Part shown: piece after piece, positions 26,310 through 35,523 of the stretch
How the letters are laid out: each line of letters begins with the position of its first letter
How positions within the stretch are numbered: position 1 is the stretch's first letter
Source of the DNA: Rhodopirellula sp. SM50
GTDB taxonomy: Bacteria > Planctomycetota > Planctomycetia > Pirellulales > Pirellulaceae
Assembly: GCF_002289565.1 (NCBI RefSeq)
Contig: NZ_NTFY01000066.1
Coordinates: 1-64,000 of the forward strand
DNA: 64,000 nt
Direction of reading: 5' to 3'
The notes under the pieces: generated by a model
What the model saw: the letters and a program-made list of their open reading frames with translations, nothing else
What the model was told of the DNA's origin: nothing
Databases searched by the model: none
Made by a program: the position numbers and the translations under genes

Positions 26310-27172
26310 CGCGAACGCACCGGAATCTGCTTGAACTCGCGCGTCAGTTTCAACAACGATTGCTCAAACGCCATGCGTTCCAAACTGCTCGCGCCGACGA
26401 AGCCGACCGCATCGGTGTGTTGGTTGATGTAAGCGGCGTCGACGGGTCCACAAATCGGACCGCCGTGAGAAAGCAAGAAGATGTCGTCACGCACACTTTT
26501 TGCGGCATCACAAACCTCTTGCGTGCGTTTGGCAGCGTCTTCGATCGTACAACTGGCATCGGTCACGCCGATGCTGCCGCCGATCGTGGTTCCGACGTGG
26601 GCAATGATTGCGTCGGCCCCCGCCTTGGCCATCGCCTCAGACTCTTCGGCCGTTGCGACATAAACGATGCTGAACAGGTCCATTTGGCGAGCCAAAGCGA
26701 CCATTTCGACCTCATGGGAAAAACTCATCCCGGTTTCCTCCAACACCTGCCGAAAGTTTCCGTCGACGATGGCATGGGTCGGAAAATTATTGACGCCGGA
26801 AAAGCCCATCTCTTTGACTTTGCCCAACCAATGCCACATCCGTCGTCGTGGGTCGGAGGCGTGGACACCGCAGATGACCGGTGTTTCTTTGACGATCGGT
26901 AACACCTCGTACTCGCCGATCTCCATCGCCACGGCATTGGCGTCACTGTAGGCCATCAAGCCGGCGGTGCTGCCATGACCGGCCATTCGGAAACGGCCGG
27001 AGTTGTAGATGATGATCAGATCCGCGCCGCCCTGCTCAAGAAACTTGGCGCTGATGCCGATGCCGGCGCCCGCGGCGAGAATCGATTCGCCGCGGTCAAG
27101 GGTCGCACGCAATCGCGCCACCACCTCTTCGCGTGTGTACGGATTTCCTGTTCCAGTCCACGGGTTTGGCAT
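26306..27172 (-). CDS. Phosphoenolpyruvate hydrolase-like TIM-barrel protein (Tm-1 C-terminal domain family)
   Basis: 288 residues of a TIM-barrel family annotated as PEP hydrolase/IGPS-like. It is recognised from GESILAAGAGIGISAKFLEQGGADLI, YNSGRFRMAGHGSTAGLMAY, VICGVHASDP, FSGVNNFPTHAIVDG and LSHGGPI. It corresponds to the C-terminal half of plant Tm-1. The reaction in bacteria is not established. The Met at 27172 gives the family-typical MPNPWTGTGNPYTREEV start, and the frame open further upstream has no homologous look. It is the first gene of the two-gene operon with UPF0261. A sulfatase ends 168 bp upstream on the same strand. Confidence 0.9.
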   Translation of the reverse strand: MPNPWTGTGNPYTREEVVARLRATLDRGESILAAGAGIGISAKFLEQGGADLIIIYNSGRFRMAGHGSTAGLMAYSDANAVAMEIGEYEVLPIVKETPVICGVHASDPRRRMWHWLGKVKEMGFSGVNNFPTHAIVDGNFRQVLEETGMSFSHEVEMVALARQMDLFSIVYVATAEESEAMAKAGADAIIAHVGTTIGGSIGVTDASCTIEDAAKRTQEVCDAAKSVRDDIFLLSHGGPICGPVDAAYINQHTDAVGFVGASSLERMAFEQSLLKLTREFKQIPVRSR

Positions 27173-27340
27173 TGCAGAAGCTCGTTCAAAAAGGCGCCGA
27201 AATTCATCAGGTTGACCAGGTCCGACATGATAACGCAATCGGATCCGCTCAACCCTGCGATGGTGCGTCGCACCCGCGAAGGTCATGGGATCGCGCGGGC
27301 GAACCGCAAGCCTCGTCTGTTTCTGCGAGCCGGCGGCGGA

Positions 27341-28828
27341 TTAACGCTCGTCGTAGATCTTCATCGGAAAATCGGGCTCGAACGTGCGGTCATTGATGAA
27401 CGCGAGCTCGAGCCGTTTGACGATTTCCGGATGCGACTTGGCCAGATCATTGGTTTCAGCCGGGTCGTCTGCGAGGTTGTAGAGTTCCCAATCGGCCGCT
27501 TGTTTTTGGTTGATGTTGCGGCGAATGGCTTTCCAATCTCCGTCCCGCACCGCAACGATTCCGCCGTATCCGTTGAAATTCCAAATCAGGGGTTTGGTGC
27601 GTTGTGTTTCGTTTCCCTGAATCAAACCGACCAAGCTGACGCCGTCGAGTATTTGTTGGTCGGGAAGCTTGCCGCCGGCGATCTCGGCCAACGTGGGAAA
27701 CCAGTCCGGGAAGTACGACGGGAAATCATTTTCACTGCCTTCAGCAACCTGACCGGGCCAGCGGACCAGGCATGGGATGCGAATGCCGCCCTCGTAGCAG
27801 CTTCCTTTGTAACCCTTCAATCCGCCGGTGGAATTGAAGAACGTGCAGGCCGCTCCACCGACATGAAACTCAGGATTGCGGCTGCCGTGTGTCGGACCGT
27901 TGTCGGAAGTGAAAATCACGATGGTGTTTTCGGTCAATCCGTGTTTGTCCAATTGATCCAAAATGGTCCCGACGTGTTCATCCAGATCGGAGATCATCGC
28001 AGCGTACGCGGCCCTCGGTCGCGGGTGTGGCAGGTAACCGTTCTCGCCTCGATAGGGTCCGTGTTGGTCGTCCCACTCCGTCGGATACTTGTCGATCCAT
28101 TCTTGGGGTGGTTGCATGGCGACGTGCGGTTCGACGAACGGGCAATAGAGGAAGAACGGATTGTCTTTGTTCTTGTCCAGAAACTTGACGGCCTCCTGCA
28201 GGATCAGATCGGGTGCATACGTTTCCGCCCGATAGTCATCCGCGACCACTTCTCCGTCCGGTTTGCGATCGTGGCCGGGGATCGGGTACTTGTTGATCAG
28301 AACTTCTTTTTCGTCGCTGTCTAAGAACGGCGGAAAATAGCTGTGGGCGTTGCGTTGGCAGTTGTAACCGAAGTAGCGATCAAACCCCTGTTTGATCGGT
28401 GAACCGGTTGTGTTGGACGGCCCCAGCCCCCATTTGCCAAACGCGCCAGTCGCATAGCCGGCCTCTTGCAACACTTCGGCGATCGTGACGATCTGTTCGG
28501 TGATCGGAAATTGTCCGGGATAAATGCGCCCGTTGCCGGAATCACGGTTGGTCCGGATCTCGGCGTGCCCCAGATGCTGGCCGGTCATCAGGGTGCAACG
28601 CGCCGGAGCACAGACCGGCGCGCCGGTGTAGTGTTGCAGGAACCGCATCCCGTCTTTCGCGAGCCGGTCAATGTTGGGTGTACGAATCTTTTCTTGGCCA
28701 TAGCATCCGAGTTCACCATAGCCGAGATCATCCGCCAAGATAAAAACAATGTTGGGGGTTTTGGCCAGGCCAAATCGCGGGACAGTCGCAGTCACGACAA
28801 CAGCGGTGATTAACAGTAAAAGACGCAT
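27341..28828 (-). CDS. Secreted sulfatase (arylsulfatase A-like)
   Basis: 495 residues. Signal peptide RLLLLITAVVVTATVPRFGLA, then the sulfatase fold beginning NIVFILADDLGYGELGCYG. The formylglycine precursor is Cys73 in PVCAPARCTLMTG, and the substrate/metal region includes GKWGLG and FTSDNGPTHGS. It should cleave sulfate esters from polysaccharides in the periplasm or outside. The ATG at 28828 was chosen over 28837 because GGAA lies about 9 nt before it. It differs clearly from the sulfatase at 23546-24898, so the two are not recent duplicates. Confidence 0.94.
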   Translation of the reverse strand: MRLLLLITAVVVTATVPRFGLAKTPNIVFILADDLGYGELGCYGQEKIRTPNIDRLAKDGMRFLQHYTGAPVCAPARCTLMTGQHLGHAEIRTNRDSGNGRIYPGQFPITEQIVTIAEVLQEAGYATGAFGKWGLGPSNTTGSPIKQGFDRYFGYNCQRNAHSYFPPFLDSDEKEVLINKYPIPGHDRKPDGEVVADDYRAETYAPDLILQEAVKFLDKNKDNPFFLYCPFVEPHVAMQPPQEWIDKYPTEWDDQHGPYRGENGYLPHPRPRAAYAAMISDLDEHVGTILDQLDKHGLTENTIVIFTSDNGPTHGSRNPEFHVGGAACTFFNSTGGLKGYKGSCYEGGIRIPCLVRWPGQVAEGSENDFPSYFPDWFPTLAEIAGGKLPDQQILDGVSLVGLIQGNETQRTKPLIWNFNGYGGIVAVRDGDWKAIRRNINQKQAADWELYNLADDPAETNDLAKSHPEIVKRLELAFINDRTFEPDFPMKIYDER

Positions 28829-29095
28829 AGTGGGCATTTCCAGGGCGTTACTCAGCAGGGACGGTACGGATCGTCGGGACCCAAAACCAAGTTGCGGATT
28901 TGGACCGGTCGCATTCGAAGCAGTGTAACGGATCCACGGCGTGAATTGCCCTCGGGCGTCTCTTCAACCGTCAAGATCGTCCGAGGACGCCAGGGCCATT
29001 GAGTCAGTGATTGAGTTCTCGATCATGCCCCAGGCACGATGAATCCTACATGCTAAGGTTTCCTCGGCCCCCCCTACTCTCGCCAGTGCCGAATC

Positions 29096-29854
29096 ATGAC
29101 CACCGTCGCATCCCCTTCCTCCATGACCTCCGCCGCTTCCGCGACTCATCCGCCCGCACTGCGATCGGCCGAGAAACCGAAACACAAACTGCCGGCTACT
29201 CCGTCAAGCGACGATGACCGCTACGAGCCTCGCTTTCAAGTGATCGGCGGGCAAGATGTTCGCGACATCCAATGCCGGCTTTCGGTTCATGTTCCGCTGG
29301 GAGGCGACGAACAAATTCCCTGTCAGATCGTGGATCTGAACTCCAGCGGTTGCGCGATTCGCTATCGGCAAATCCGGTCGCTGTTCAAGTCAACGACGTT
29401 AGAAATTCGCAATCTCGCAGGACATGACACCTTACAGATGCTCGCGCGGGTTTGCTGGTCTCGTCAATCGGGACTCGATCAATACGCCAGCGGTTTGTAT
29501 TTTCGCCGTTCGCTCCCCGATGACTTCATTTCAGCTGGCATCCGCGCCGGCCAACTCAGTCGCCGAACGGCACACCGCGAATCGGTCGACGTCTCGGTCA
29601 CCATCCGGCAGTGCCAGCCCCAAAATCGAAGCGAGGGGCGAATCGTTTCGACCAGTCGCAGCGGACTACAAATCATCGGCTCGGATGAATGTGTGATCGG
29701 CACACGCCTGATGCTGCAGCTCGCTGATGGCAACGCCGTCGTCGGTACGAGCGTTTGGAGCTCGCGACGGGGGACGCAGTATGCCTCCGGGATCGCGTTC
29801 ACGCACGCCGGCACCGGGCGTCAGTTCCACAACGCCGTCCTTCAGCTTTCATAA
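29096..29854 (+). CDS. Tandem PilZ-domain protein (c-di-GMP effector)
   Basis: 252 residues with two PilZ-like domains. The first (about residues 55-150) has the DLNSSGCAI motif but no clear RxxxR. The second (about 160-250) has both: RTAHR followed by the strand ESVDVSVTI, and STSRSGLQI. The second is therefore the more likely c-di-GMP binder. There is no signal peptide and no output domain, so it would act as an adaptor. It is convergent with the GGDEF protein, with stop codons 4 bp apart, which suggests they belong to one signalling module though not one transcript. Confidence 0.8.
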   Translation: MTTVASPSSMTSAASATHPPALRSAEKPKHKLPATPSSDDDRYEPRFQVIGGQDVRDIQCRLSVHVPLGGDEQIPCQIVDLNSSGCAIRYRQIRSLFKSTTLEIRNLAGHDTLQMLARVCWSRQSGLDQYASGLYFRRSLPDDFISAGIRAGQLSRRTAHRESVDVSVTIRQCQPQNRSEGRIVSTSRSGLQIIGSDECVIGTRLMLQLADGNAVVGTSVWSSRRGTQYASGIAFTHAGTGRQFHNAVLQLS

Positions 29855-29858
29855 CGTC

Positions 29859-32117
29859 CTACTCGCCGCGGTTGATGATCTCGCCCATCAGATAACAGCG
29901 AAAACTGGCGACGAGCTGTTGAACCGCGTCGTTCAATTCGCGTCGACGGCGATCGCGGTTTCGGATCGGCTTGAGTTCCAAATGGACTTTCGTGCTGCAA
30001 CCCGGTGTCGCGTTTTCGGTCAGCAGTTCGTCTTTTTGTGCATCGCTGAGCGTCAGCACTGCGTGGAATGAGATCTTGTGATCGATGCGACGGCGGCCGC
30101 CCGGACTGGATCCCGAGACGACTTTCAACGAAAGCTGGTTTTCGGCGACATTGACAATCTCGGCGTGGTGATCGGCGATGAAGCCGCGCAGTTTCTCGAT
30201 CACCAGATCGACCGGGACGGGCGTCAAGATGTCAACCTTCGTCGCCACGGCTTCGTCACCGCCGATCAGCCAGTCGAACCATCCGACGCGGTGCGCGGGC
30301 TCGGCGACTTCAGACATTTTCCCCAACCCCAGCTGAACGACTCGATTGCGGCCGTTGTCTTTCGCCTTCAGCAAGGCTCGGTCGGCGCGTGCCAACACGG
30401 TTTCCGCGCTGTCGCCGGATTGATATTCGGTGACGCCGAAGCTGGCCGTAATGCATTCACCGCCGAGGGCTTCGATGGGCGTCGATGCGAGTGTCTCGCG
30501 GAGGACTTCGGCGCGTTTGGCGCCCGTGGCGTTGTCACACGCGTTGGCCAACAGCAAAAACTCTTCACCGCCGTAACGCGCCACCAGATCCCCTTCGCGA
30601 CTCTGCGACCGCAGGACATTGGCAAAGACCTTGAGCGCCTCGTCACCGGCCGGGTGGCCGAAGGTATCGTTGATTCGTTTGAAATGGTCCAGGTCGCAAA
30701 TCACCAGCGCAAACGTTGGTCCGCCCGCGGCGGTGGCGGCAACCATTTCTTCCAGCGTGGTGTCGAAATGGGCGCGGTTGGCGACACGCGTCAGTCCGTC
30801 CAGTCGCGTTTGTTTGTGTAGCGTATCGAGTCGACGTTCTAAATGCTCGCGGTCGGACAGGTCGTGAACCACAATCACGGTACCGTGAGACCCGGGGCGC
30901 TCGCCGTGCACGGGCGCGACTTCAACGTGCACCGAAACGGGATCGGTTCCGACGGCTTCGATGATCATCGCGCGTCGTACGGATTCGCCCGTTCGAATAC
31001 ACTCCTGCAACGGACAAATCGTTTCGTCGTCGCGGTCGCGGTCGGTGTCACGCATCCGTAGTGCCGCGGCAGACCATTGTTTTCCGATGATCGCTTCGGC
31101 GGGTAGATCGGTCAGTCGCTCCATCGCGACGTTCCACTGAGAGACGTTTCCTTCGCCGTCGGTAAACGCGACGCCGTCTTTGAGTGTCGACAACAAGCGT
31201 TGATTGAACAGCGTTTCGCGGCGGACAACTTCTTTGGTTCGCTGGGACTTGCCGACCGCGACGTTTGCGGTCCCGGTCCAAAACGCCTGAGAATCTTCGG
31301 GGCGCAGTTGCTGGAGCCAGCGGTGGACCATCGATCCTTGCAGAATCTCCGGCCGGGATTCGAGCAGGCGACTGAAATCGAGGACCAAATCTGGATCGAA
31401 CTGCGTTCCGCTACCGCGAACGAGTTCGGCAATCGCGCGATCACGGCTCATCGCCGGCCGGTACACATGCTCGGTCGTCATCGCGTCAAAGGCATCGGCA
31501 ATCGCCAGCATCCGCGCGCCCAACGGCAGCGCCTCGCCCTGCGGTGTTTCGCCGTCGCGTCGACTGTCGTACCAGAGGTTGCAATAGCGAACGATGTCCA
31601 ACAAATCAGGGTCTGTGGTGCAGCCTTGCAGAATATCGCATCCGAGATCAGGACAAGTGTCCATCACAAGCTGCTCGTCGACCGTCAGTTTCCCCGGCTT
31701 ACGCAAAATGCGATCGGGAATCCCAATCTTGCCGACGTCATGCAGCAGCGCCCCGACTTCGATTCGATCGCGGACGTCGTGATCGAGCCCCATTTGCTCG
31801 GCCCAGCTGCTGCAAAACAACGCCACCCTCAATCCGTGTGCGGCGGTCGCCGGGTGTTTGGTCCGTAGCGCGTAGAACAACGAGGTCGCGATCCCCAATC
31901 GGACGACGGCCAAACGGTTCTCGGCGTCTTTTTCAGGGCGTTCGGCAGGGGATTCGCTGACAGCCTCCGAGGCGATCTGCAATTTCGCCAGCAGATTCGT
32001 GACGCAATTCGCCGCCCCCCGGGCAACCGTCGACGAATTCGCCACGCCCCCCGTGGCGGGAACGGCAGCGTTGAAGGTACTAGATTGGGGCTCGAAAGGG
32101 GTCTGAGAATGAGTCAT
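29859..32117 (-). CDS. Diguanylate cyclase with degenerate HD-GYP and PAS domains
   Basis: 752 residues, no membrane helix. An HD domain (about 85-250) keeps HD at 126-127 (ALLHDVGKIGIP) and ADAFDAMTT. The metal-binding HHE..GYP block is replaced by YCNLWYDSRRDGETP, so c-di-GMP hydrolysis is unlikely. A PAS domain (about 310-420) is followed by GGDEF (about 432-595) with catalytic YGGEEF at 515-520 and an intact inhibitory site REGD at 507-510. This half should make c-di-GMP with feedback control. The last 150 residues (600-752) form a basic domain I do not recognise. The ATG at 32117 was chosen, since the frame upstream adds 16 residues without a ribosome site. It is convergent with the PilZ gene. 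Confidence 0.9.
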   Translation of the reverse strand: MTHSQTPFEPQSSTFNAAVPATGGVANSSTVARGAANCVTNLLAKLQIASEAVSESPAERPEKDAENRLAVVRLGIATSLFYALRTKHPATAAHGLRVALFCSSWAEQMGLDHDVRDRIEVGALLHDVGKIGIPDRILRKPGKLTVDEQLVMDTCPDLGCDILQGCTTDPDLLDIVRYCNLWYDSRRDGETPQGEALPLGARMLAIADAFDAMTTEHVYRPAMSRDRAIAELVRGSGTQFDPDLVLDFSRLLESRPEILQGSMVHRWLQQLRPEDSQAFWTGTANVAVGKSQRTKEVVRRETLFNQRLLSTLKDGVAFTDGEGNVSQWNVAMERLTDLPAEAIIGKQWSAAALRMRDTDRDRDDETICPLQECIRTGESVRRAMIIEAVGTDPVSVHVEVAPVHGERPGSHGTVIVVHDLSDREHLERRLDTLHKQTRLDGLTRVANRAHFDTTLEEMVAATAAGGPTFALVICDLDHFKRINDTFGHPAGDEALKVFANVLRSQSREGDLVARYGGEEFLLLANACDNATGAKRAEVLRETLASTPIEALGGECITASFGVTEYQSGDSAETVLARADRALLKAKDNGRNRVVQLGLGKMSEVAEPAHRVGWFDWLIGGDEAVATKVDILTPVPVDLVIEKLRGFIADHHAEIVNVAENQLSLKVVSGSSPGGRRRIDHKISFHAVLTLSDAQKDELLTENATPGCSTKVHLELKPIRNRDRRRRELNDAVQQLVASFRCYLMGEIINRGE

Positions 32118-32407
32118 TAGGCTCAAATGCGGAGGAGTGACGACAAGAATACCGGCTACTGGCAACCATAGGTCACGTCGGCCGCTCGGGGCGTCGAAAA
32201 GAGCGTGATTCTCCCTTGTCGCCTGACTGGTAGAACCGGAACGAGAGGCGCGACACGCGCCCCCCGTGATGGCGGAGGTTTCCTTTCAAAGCTTGCGATT
32301 TGCTGTCACCCCACCTACCATAAAGGGGTCTGCTGGGCGAAGGGTGTCGCCGAAAAGAAGGCAGCAAGCACCGGCTATTGTGAAGCTTCTCTTTTGGTAT
32401 CGGCACC

Positions 32408-32956
32408 GTGAGTCTCTCTGACATCGATCGAATCCTGCTACAACGCTGCATCGACGGAGCGCCGCGCGCCTGGCAGGATTTCGTAGAACGCTTTCTCGGA
32501 TTGGTGATCCACGTCGCCAATCACACCGCCGAATCACGCGGCCTGACGCTCGACGAATCGACCCGAGACGACTTGGTCGCCGAAGTCTTTTTGGTCCTGT
32601 TGGCTTCGGACCGGGGGGTTTTGCGACGCTTTCGCCGCGACAGTTCCCTGGCAACCTACCTGACCGTGATCGCGCGTCGGGTGATCGCCCGCAGGTTGCA
32701 TCAGGAGGGTTTCCGAACCCGGTTGTCCGTCACCGGTGCCGAACCGGCCATGAACGAGCCGACCGAACGGATCGAGAATCGCGAAGAAGTGGAACGTTTG
32801 ATGAGCCGGCTTGATCCCGAGGAATCGAGTGTGGTCCGGATGTACCATCTGGAAGGGATGTCCTACCAAGAAATCAGTCAGGCGATCGGGCTCTCCGAGA
32901 ACTCGATCGGGCCGATGCTCAGTCGAGCGCGACAAAAAATGCGCGAGGGTGCTTGA
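32408..32956 (+). CDS. ECF-like RNA polymerase sigma factor
   Basis: 182 residues starting at GTG. A sigma-70 region 2 (about residues 25-95, DLVAEVFLVLLASDRGVLRRF and SSLATYLTVIARRVIARRL) and region 4 (about 125-180, YHLEGMSYQEISQAIGLSENSIGPMLSRARQKMRE) are present with nothing between, the layout of ECF sigma factors. No anti-sigma gene is next to it. Instead a secreted oxidoreductase gene starts 7 bp after its stop, so the two are probably one operon. Confidence 0.9.
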   Translation: MSLSDIDRILLQRCIDGAPRAWQDFVERFLGLVIHVANHTAESRGLTLDESTRDDLVAEVFLVLLASDRGVLRRFRRDSSLATYLTVIARRVIARRLHQEGFRTRLSVTGAEPAMNEPTERIENREEVERLMSRLDPEESSVVRMYHLEGMSYQEISQAIGLSENSIGPMLSRARQKMREGA

Positions 32957-32962
32957 GGGTTG

Positions 32963-34243
32963 ATGAACAAGTCAAAGGAAAATGCTCTGTCGGCTTGCGC
33001 TCGACGGAGTTTTATCAAGGATAGCGGGCTGATGATCGCCGGAGGCGCCATCGGCGGCGCCGTCGCGGTCGGAAAAGCGGTCCAGGGCGGCAGCAATGCC
33101 CCGATCAAAATCGCGATCATCGGTTGCGGTCGCCGCGCCCGTGAACTCGCTGACGCCGTCTGGGCCATCGACGGCGAAGCGGTGCAACTGGTCGGACTGG
33201 CGGATTACTTTCACTCGCAAACGCAGTCGCTGTACCGCAGCTTGAAAGGACGCTACGCCGGCCAGATCGCAGCGAATTGTGTTCGTTCCGGCGGCGAAGA
33301 TTGCCTCAGCCCGATCCTGGAGTCGGACGCCGACATCGTCTACGTGACCACACCGCCGGTCGATCGCCCCGATTGTTTTCACCGCATCGTCGAAGCCGGC
33401 AAGCACGTCTTTTTGGAAAAGCCGCTCGCCGCGGACGCCGCCGGCGTACTCAAGACCATCGACACGGCGAAACAGGCCGAGGCCGCGGGATTGACCGTGC
33501 ACGTCGGTTTTCAACGACGCTATGACAACCGTTACCAAGACGTGATCCAACGCGTGCGAAACGGCGCCATCGGAACACCCATCTTTGCCCGAGCGTTTTG
33601 CAATGCGGGATCATTGCGGCCACCGGTCCACGCCCGCAACGAATCGGAGGCCGAATTCCAACGCCGCAATTGGAATCATTTTCAATGGACCGGAGGCGAT
33701 TTCTTGATCGAGCAGCACGTCGCGGGCTTGGACGTGATCCGTTGGGCACTCGATCAACCCGCCTTCGTTGCGCAAGGTCAGGGAGGTTGGGGCAGCTTCG
33801 ACACCGCTGAACATCATCCGCAGCCAACCGATCGATCGAGCGATGTATTCGATCATCATACCGTTGAATTTGAATTCGCCGGCGGCGCGGTGCTGCTGTC
33901 GCAATGTCGCCGAGTTGCCAAGTCGTGGAACAATACCAGCGAACACGTCCACGGTACCTTGGGACGGGCCGAATTGTCCGCGGGCAAAATCTATTCCCTC
34001 GATGGTGAGGTCGTCTGGCAGTCCGATCAACCCTCGTCGCTCAAGGCGGCGACGGTCGCACAGCAACGAGCCTTCCTGCAATCGATTCGCCGCGGCACGG
34101 CGGAAAACCAGGTGGCGTCTGCGGCCGCGAGTACGCTGATGGCCATGTTGGGACACCAAGCGACGCGAACCGGCAAACGGATCCAGATGGTCAAATGGAT
34201 CAACGAAGCCAAGTACCGCATGGGGCAAGCCGCGAACGCCTGA
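32963..34243 (+). CDS. Gfo/Idh/MocA family oxidoreductase, Tat-type leader
   Basis: 426 residues. The N-terminus CARRSFIKDSGLMIAGGAIGG is a twin-arginine-like leader. The Rossmann domain shows IAIIGCGRRARE and the conserved VFLEKPLAAD. The C-terminal domain has FLIEQHVAGLDVIRWAL, which holds the catalytic histidine segment. It probably works on a sugar derivative in the periplasm. The ATG at 32963 was chosen over the adjacent TTG at 32960. It is closely coupled to the ECF sigma factor upstream, an unusual neighbour for this family. Confidence 0.9.
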   Translation: MNKSKENALSACARRSFIKDSGLMIAGGAIGGAVAVGKAVQGGSNAPIKIAIIGCGRRARELADAVWAIDGEAVQLVGLADYFHSQTQSLYRSLKGRYAGQIAANCVRSGGEDCLSPILESDADIVYVTTPPVDRPDCFHRIVEAGKHVFLEKPLAADAAGVLKTIDTAKQAEAAGLTVHVGFQRRYDNRYQDVIQRVRNGAIGTPIFARAFCNAGSLRPPVHARNESEAEFQRRNWNHFQWTGGDFLIEQHVAGLDVIRWALDQPAFVAQGQGGWGSFDTAEHHPQPTDRSSDVFDHHTVEFEFAGGAVLLSQCRRVAKSWNNTSEHVHGTLGRAELSAGKIYSLDGEVVWQSDQPSSLKAATVAQQRAFLQSIRRGTAENQVASAAASTLMAMLGHQATRTGKRIQMVKWINEAKYRMGQAANA

Positions 34244-34323
34244 AGCGACTCGTTCCGGCGGCATCAGTCATTCACGGCAGCAAACGACACAGCCCCTGCA
34301 GCGCCCCGCTGACACGAACGAGG

Positions 34324-35523
34324 CTACGGTTGGCCTGCCGAATCGTCGTTGGACTTGCGTCTGATCGTGACCGACACCACCTCCGGCAGCACCGACTCGA
34401 TCTCCAACGACTCGGGAATGTTCTTCAGGTGGGCTTCCGTTCGCCAATAATCTCTTAACCGCCCCCCTTCTCGCTCGGTGTCCAACGAGACCGTCGCGGT
34501 CGTCGCGTCAAGCAGCGCGAACGCGGATTCGGTACCTGAGAGCGTCACTTCCGCATACGTCGGTTTCGGCTCTTCGATTTCCCAACCATCGCGCAGGTTT
34601 CGAAATTCCACCGGCACGACAAGCGTACGTTGGATCATTTCGGTCTCGAAGGCAAACATCAGCCACAGCAGCAACGCCCCGGCCACGGATAGAACCGGGA
34701 CCGACACACGACGAAGCCAACTGGGGCGAGCCATGTTGGCCGATTCCGCGCCCTGAAACGACCTGATCAACAACGGCACAAGACTTTCCGCTTCGACGCG
34801 TTGCAGTTCTCCATCCTTGGCAACGCTAATCGTTCCACGCTCTTCGGACACGACCAAGATCGTCGCGTCGGAGACTTCGGCCAACCCGACGGCAGCAGCA
34901 TGTCGAGTGCCGCCTTCGGACAGCTTCGCCGCCTGTTGCGTCAATGGAAGATGCACACCAAGCCGACTGATACGCTCGCGTTGGATAATGATCGCGCCAT
35001 CGTGCCCCGGCGATTTGGGATGAAAAATACTCAACAACAATGGCTGACTCGCTTTCGCATCAACGTCCACGCCACCACGAAGATGACGTTCCAATGGTTG
35101 ACGACCTGGTAGAACGATCAGCGCCCCGACGCGATGGTCAGCCATTTGACAAACCGTTTCAGCCACGATCTCTGCCAGACCAAACGATTGCCGATCACTC
35201 GGGGCATCGGGTCGCCAAAGGCCAGGCGACCACGTCCACGAAGTCAGCCGCTCGAATCCGTGCCGGATGTCCTGTTGAAAGACAATCACCAATGCCAACA
35301 GAATGGCGACCGAGCCGTAGTGAAATACCATCGTCACCAGATAAAGGTCCAACCACCGCGCAAGCAAGAAGATCATGGCGATCGCAGTGACGACCACGCC
35401 CAGCGATCGAGACGCACGATCCCTCAGCCACAGCAGTATCAAACAGAGCAGCACGGCAATGATGGCGACGTCCAGCAGATCGGTCAGTGAAAAAGTCTGC
35501 CAAGCGTCGCGTACGATCTTCAT
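34324..35523 (-). CDS. Diadenylate cyclase fused to a YbbR domain (CdaA-CdaR fusion)
   Basis: Makes the second messenger c-di-AMP from two ATP. The 399 residues begin with three membrane helices (about 14-80) ending in FQQDIR as in CdaA. The DAC domain follows (about 110-250), with the DGA motif at 175-177 (SPGHDGAIII) and GGTRHAAAVGL at 204-214. The classical RHR is RHA here. A fourth membrane helix (273-292, VPVLSVAGALLLWLMFAF) leads to one YbbR repeat (about 300-395: VPVEFRNLRDGW, VTLSGTESAFALLD, VLPEVVSVTI). In Firmicutes CdaA and its regulator CdaR (YbbR repeats) are separate adjacent genes. The start at 35523 has GGAGAGG 7 nt upstream. The gene stands alone. Confidence 0.9.
   Translation of the reverse strand: MKIVRDAWQTFSLTDLLDVAIIAVLLCLILLWLRDRASRSLGVVVTAIAMIFLLARWLDLYLVTMVFHYGSVAILLALVIVFQQDIRHGFERLTSWTWSPGLWRPDAPSDRQSFGLAEIVAETVCQMADHRVGALIVLPGRQPLERHLRGGVDVDAKASQPLLLSIFHPKSPGHDGAIIIQRERISRLGVHLPLTQQAAKLSEGGTRHAAAVGLAEVSDATILVVSEERGTISVAKDGELQRVEAESLVPLLIRSFQGAESANMARPSWLRRVSVPVLSVAGALLLWLMFAFETEMIQRTLVVPVEFRNLRDGWEIEEPKPTYAEVTLSGTESAFALLDATTATVSLDTEREGGRLRDYWRTEAHLKNIPESLEIESVLPEVVSVTIRRKSNDDSAGQP

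Noticed and set aside
26975-28324. 449-codon open frame on the plus strand
   Set aside because: Antisense to the sulfatase at 27341-28828 and the start of the PEP-hydrolase-like gene. The product is low-complexity Arg/Val-rich shadow sequence.
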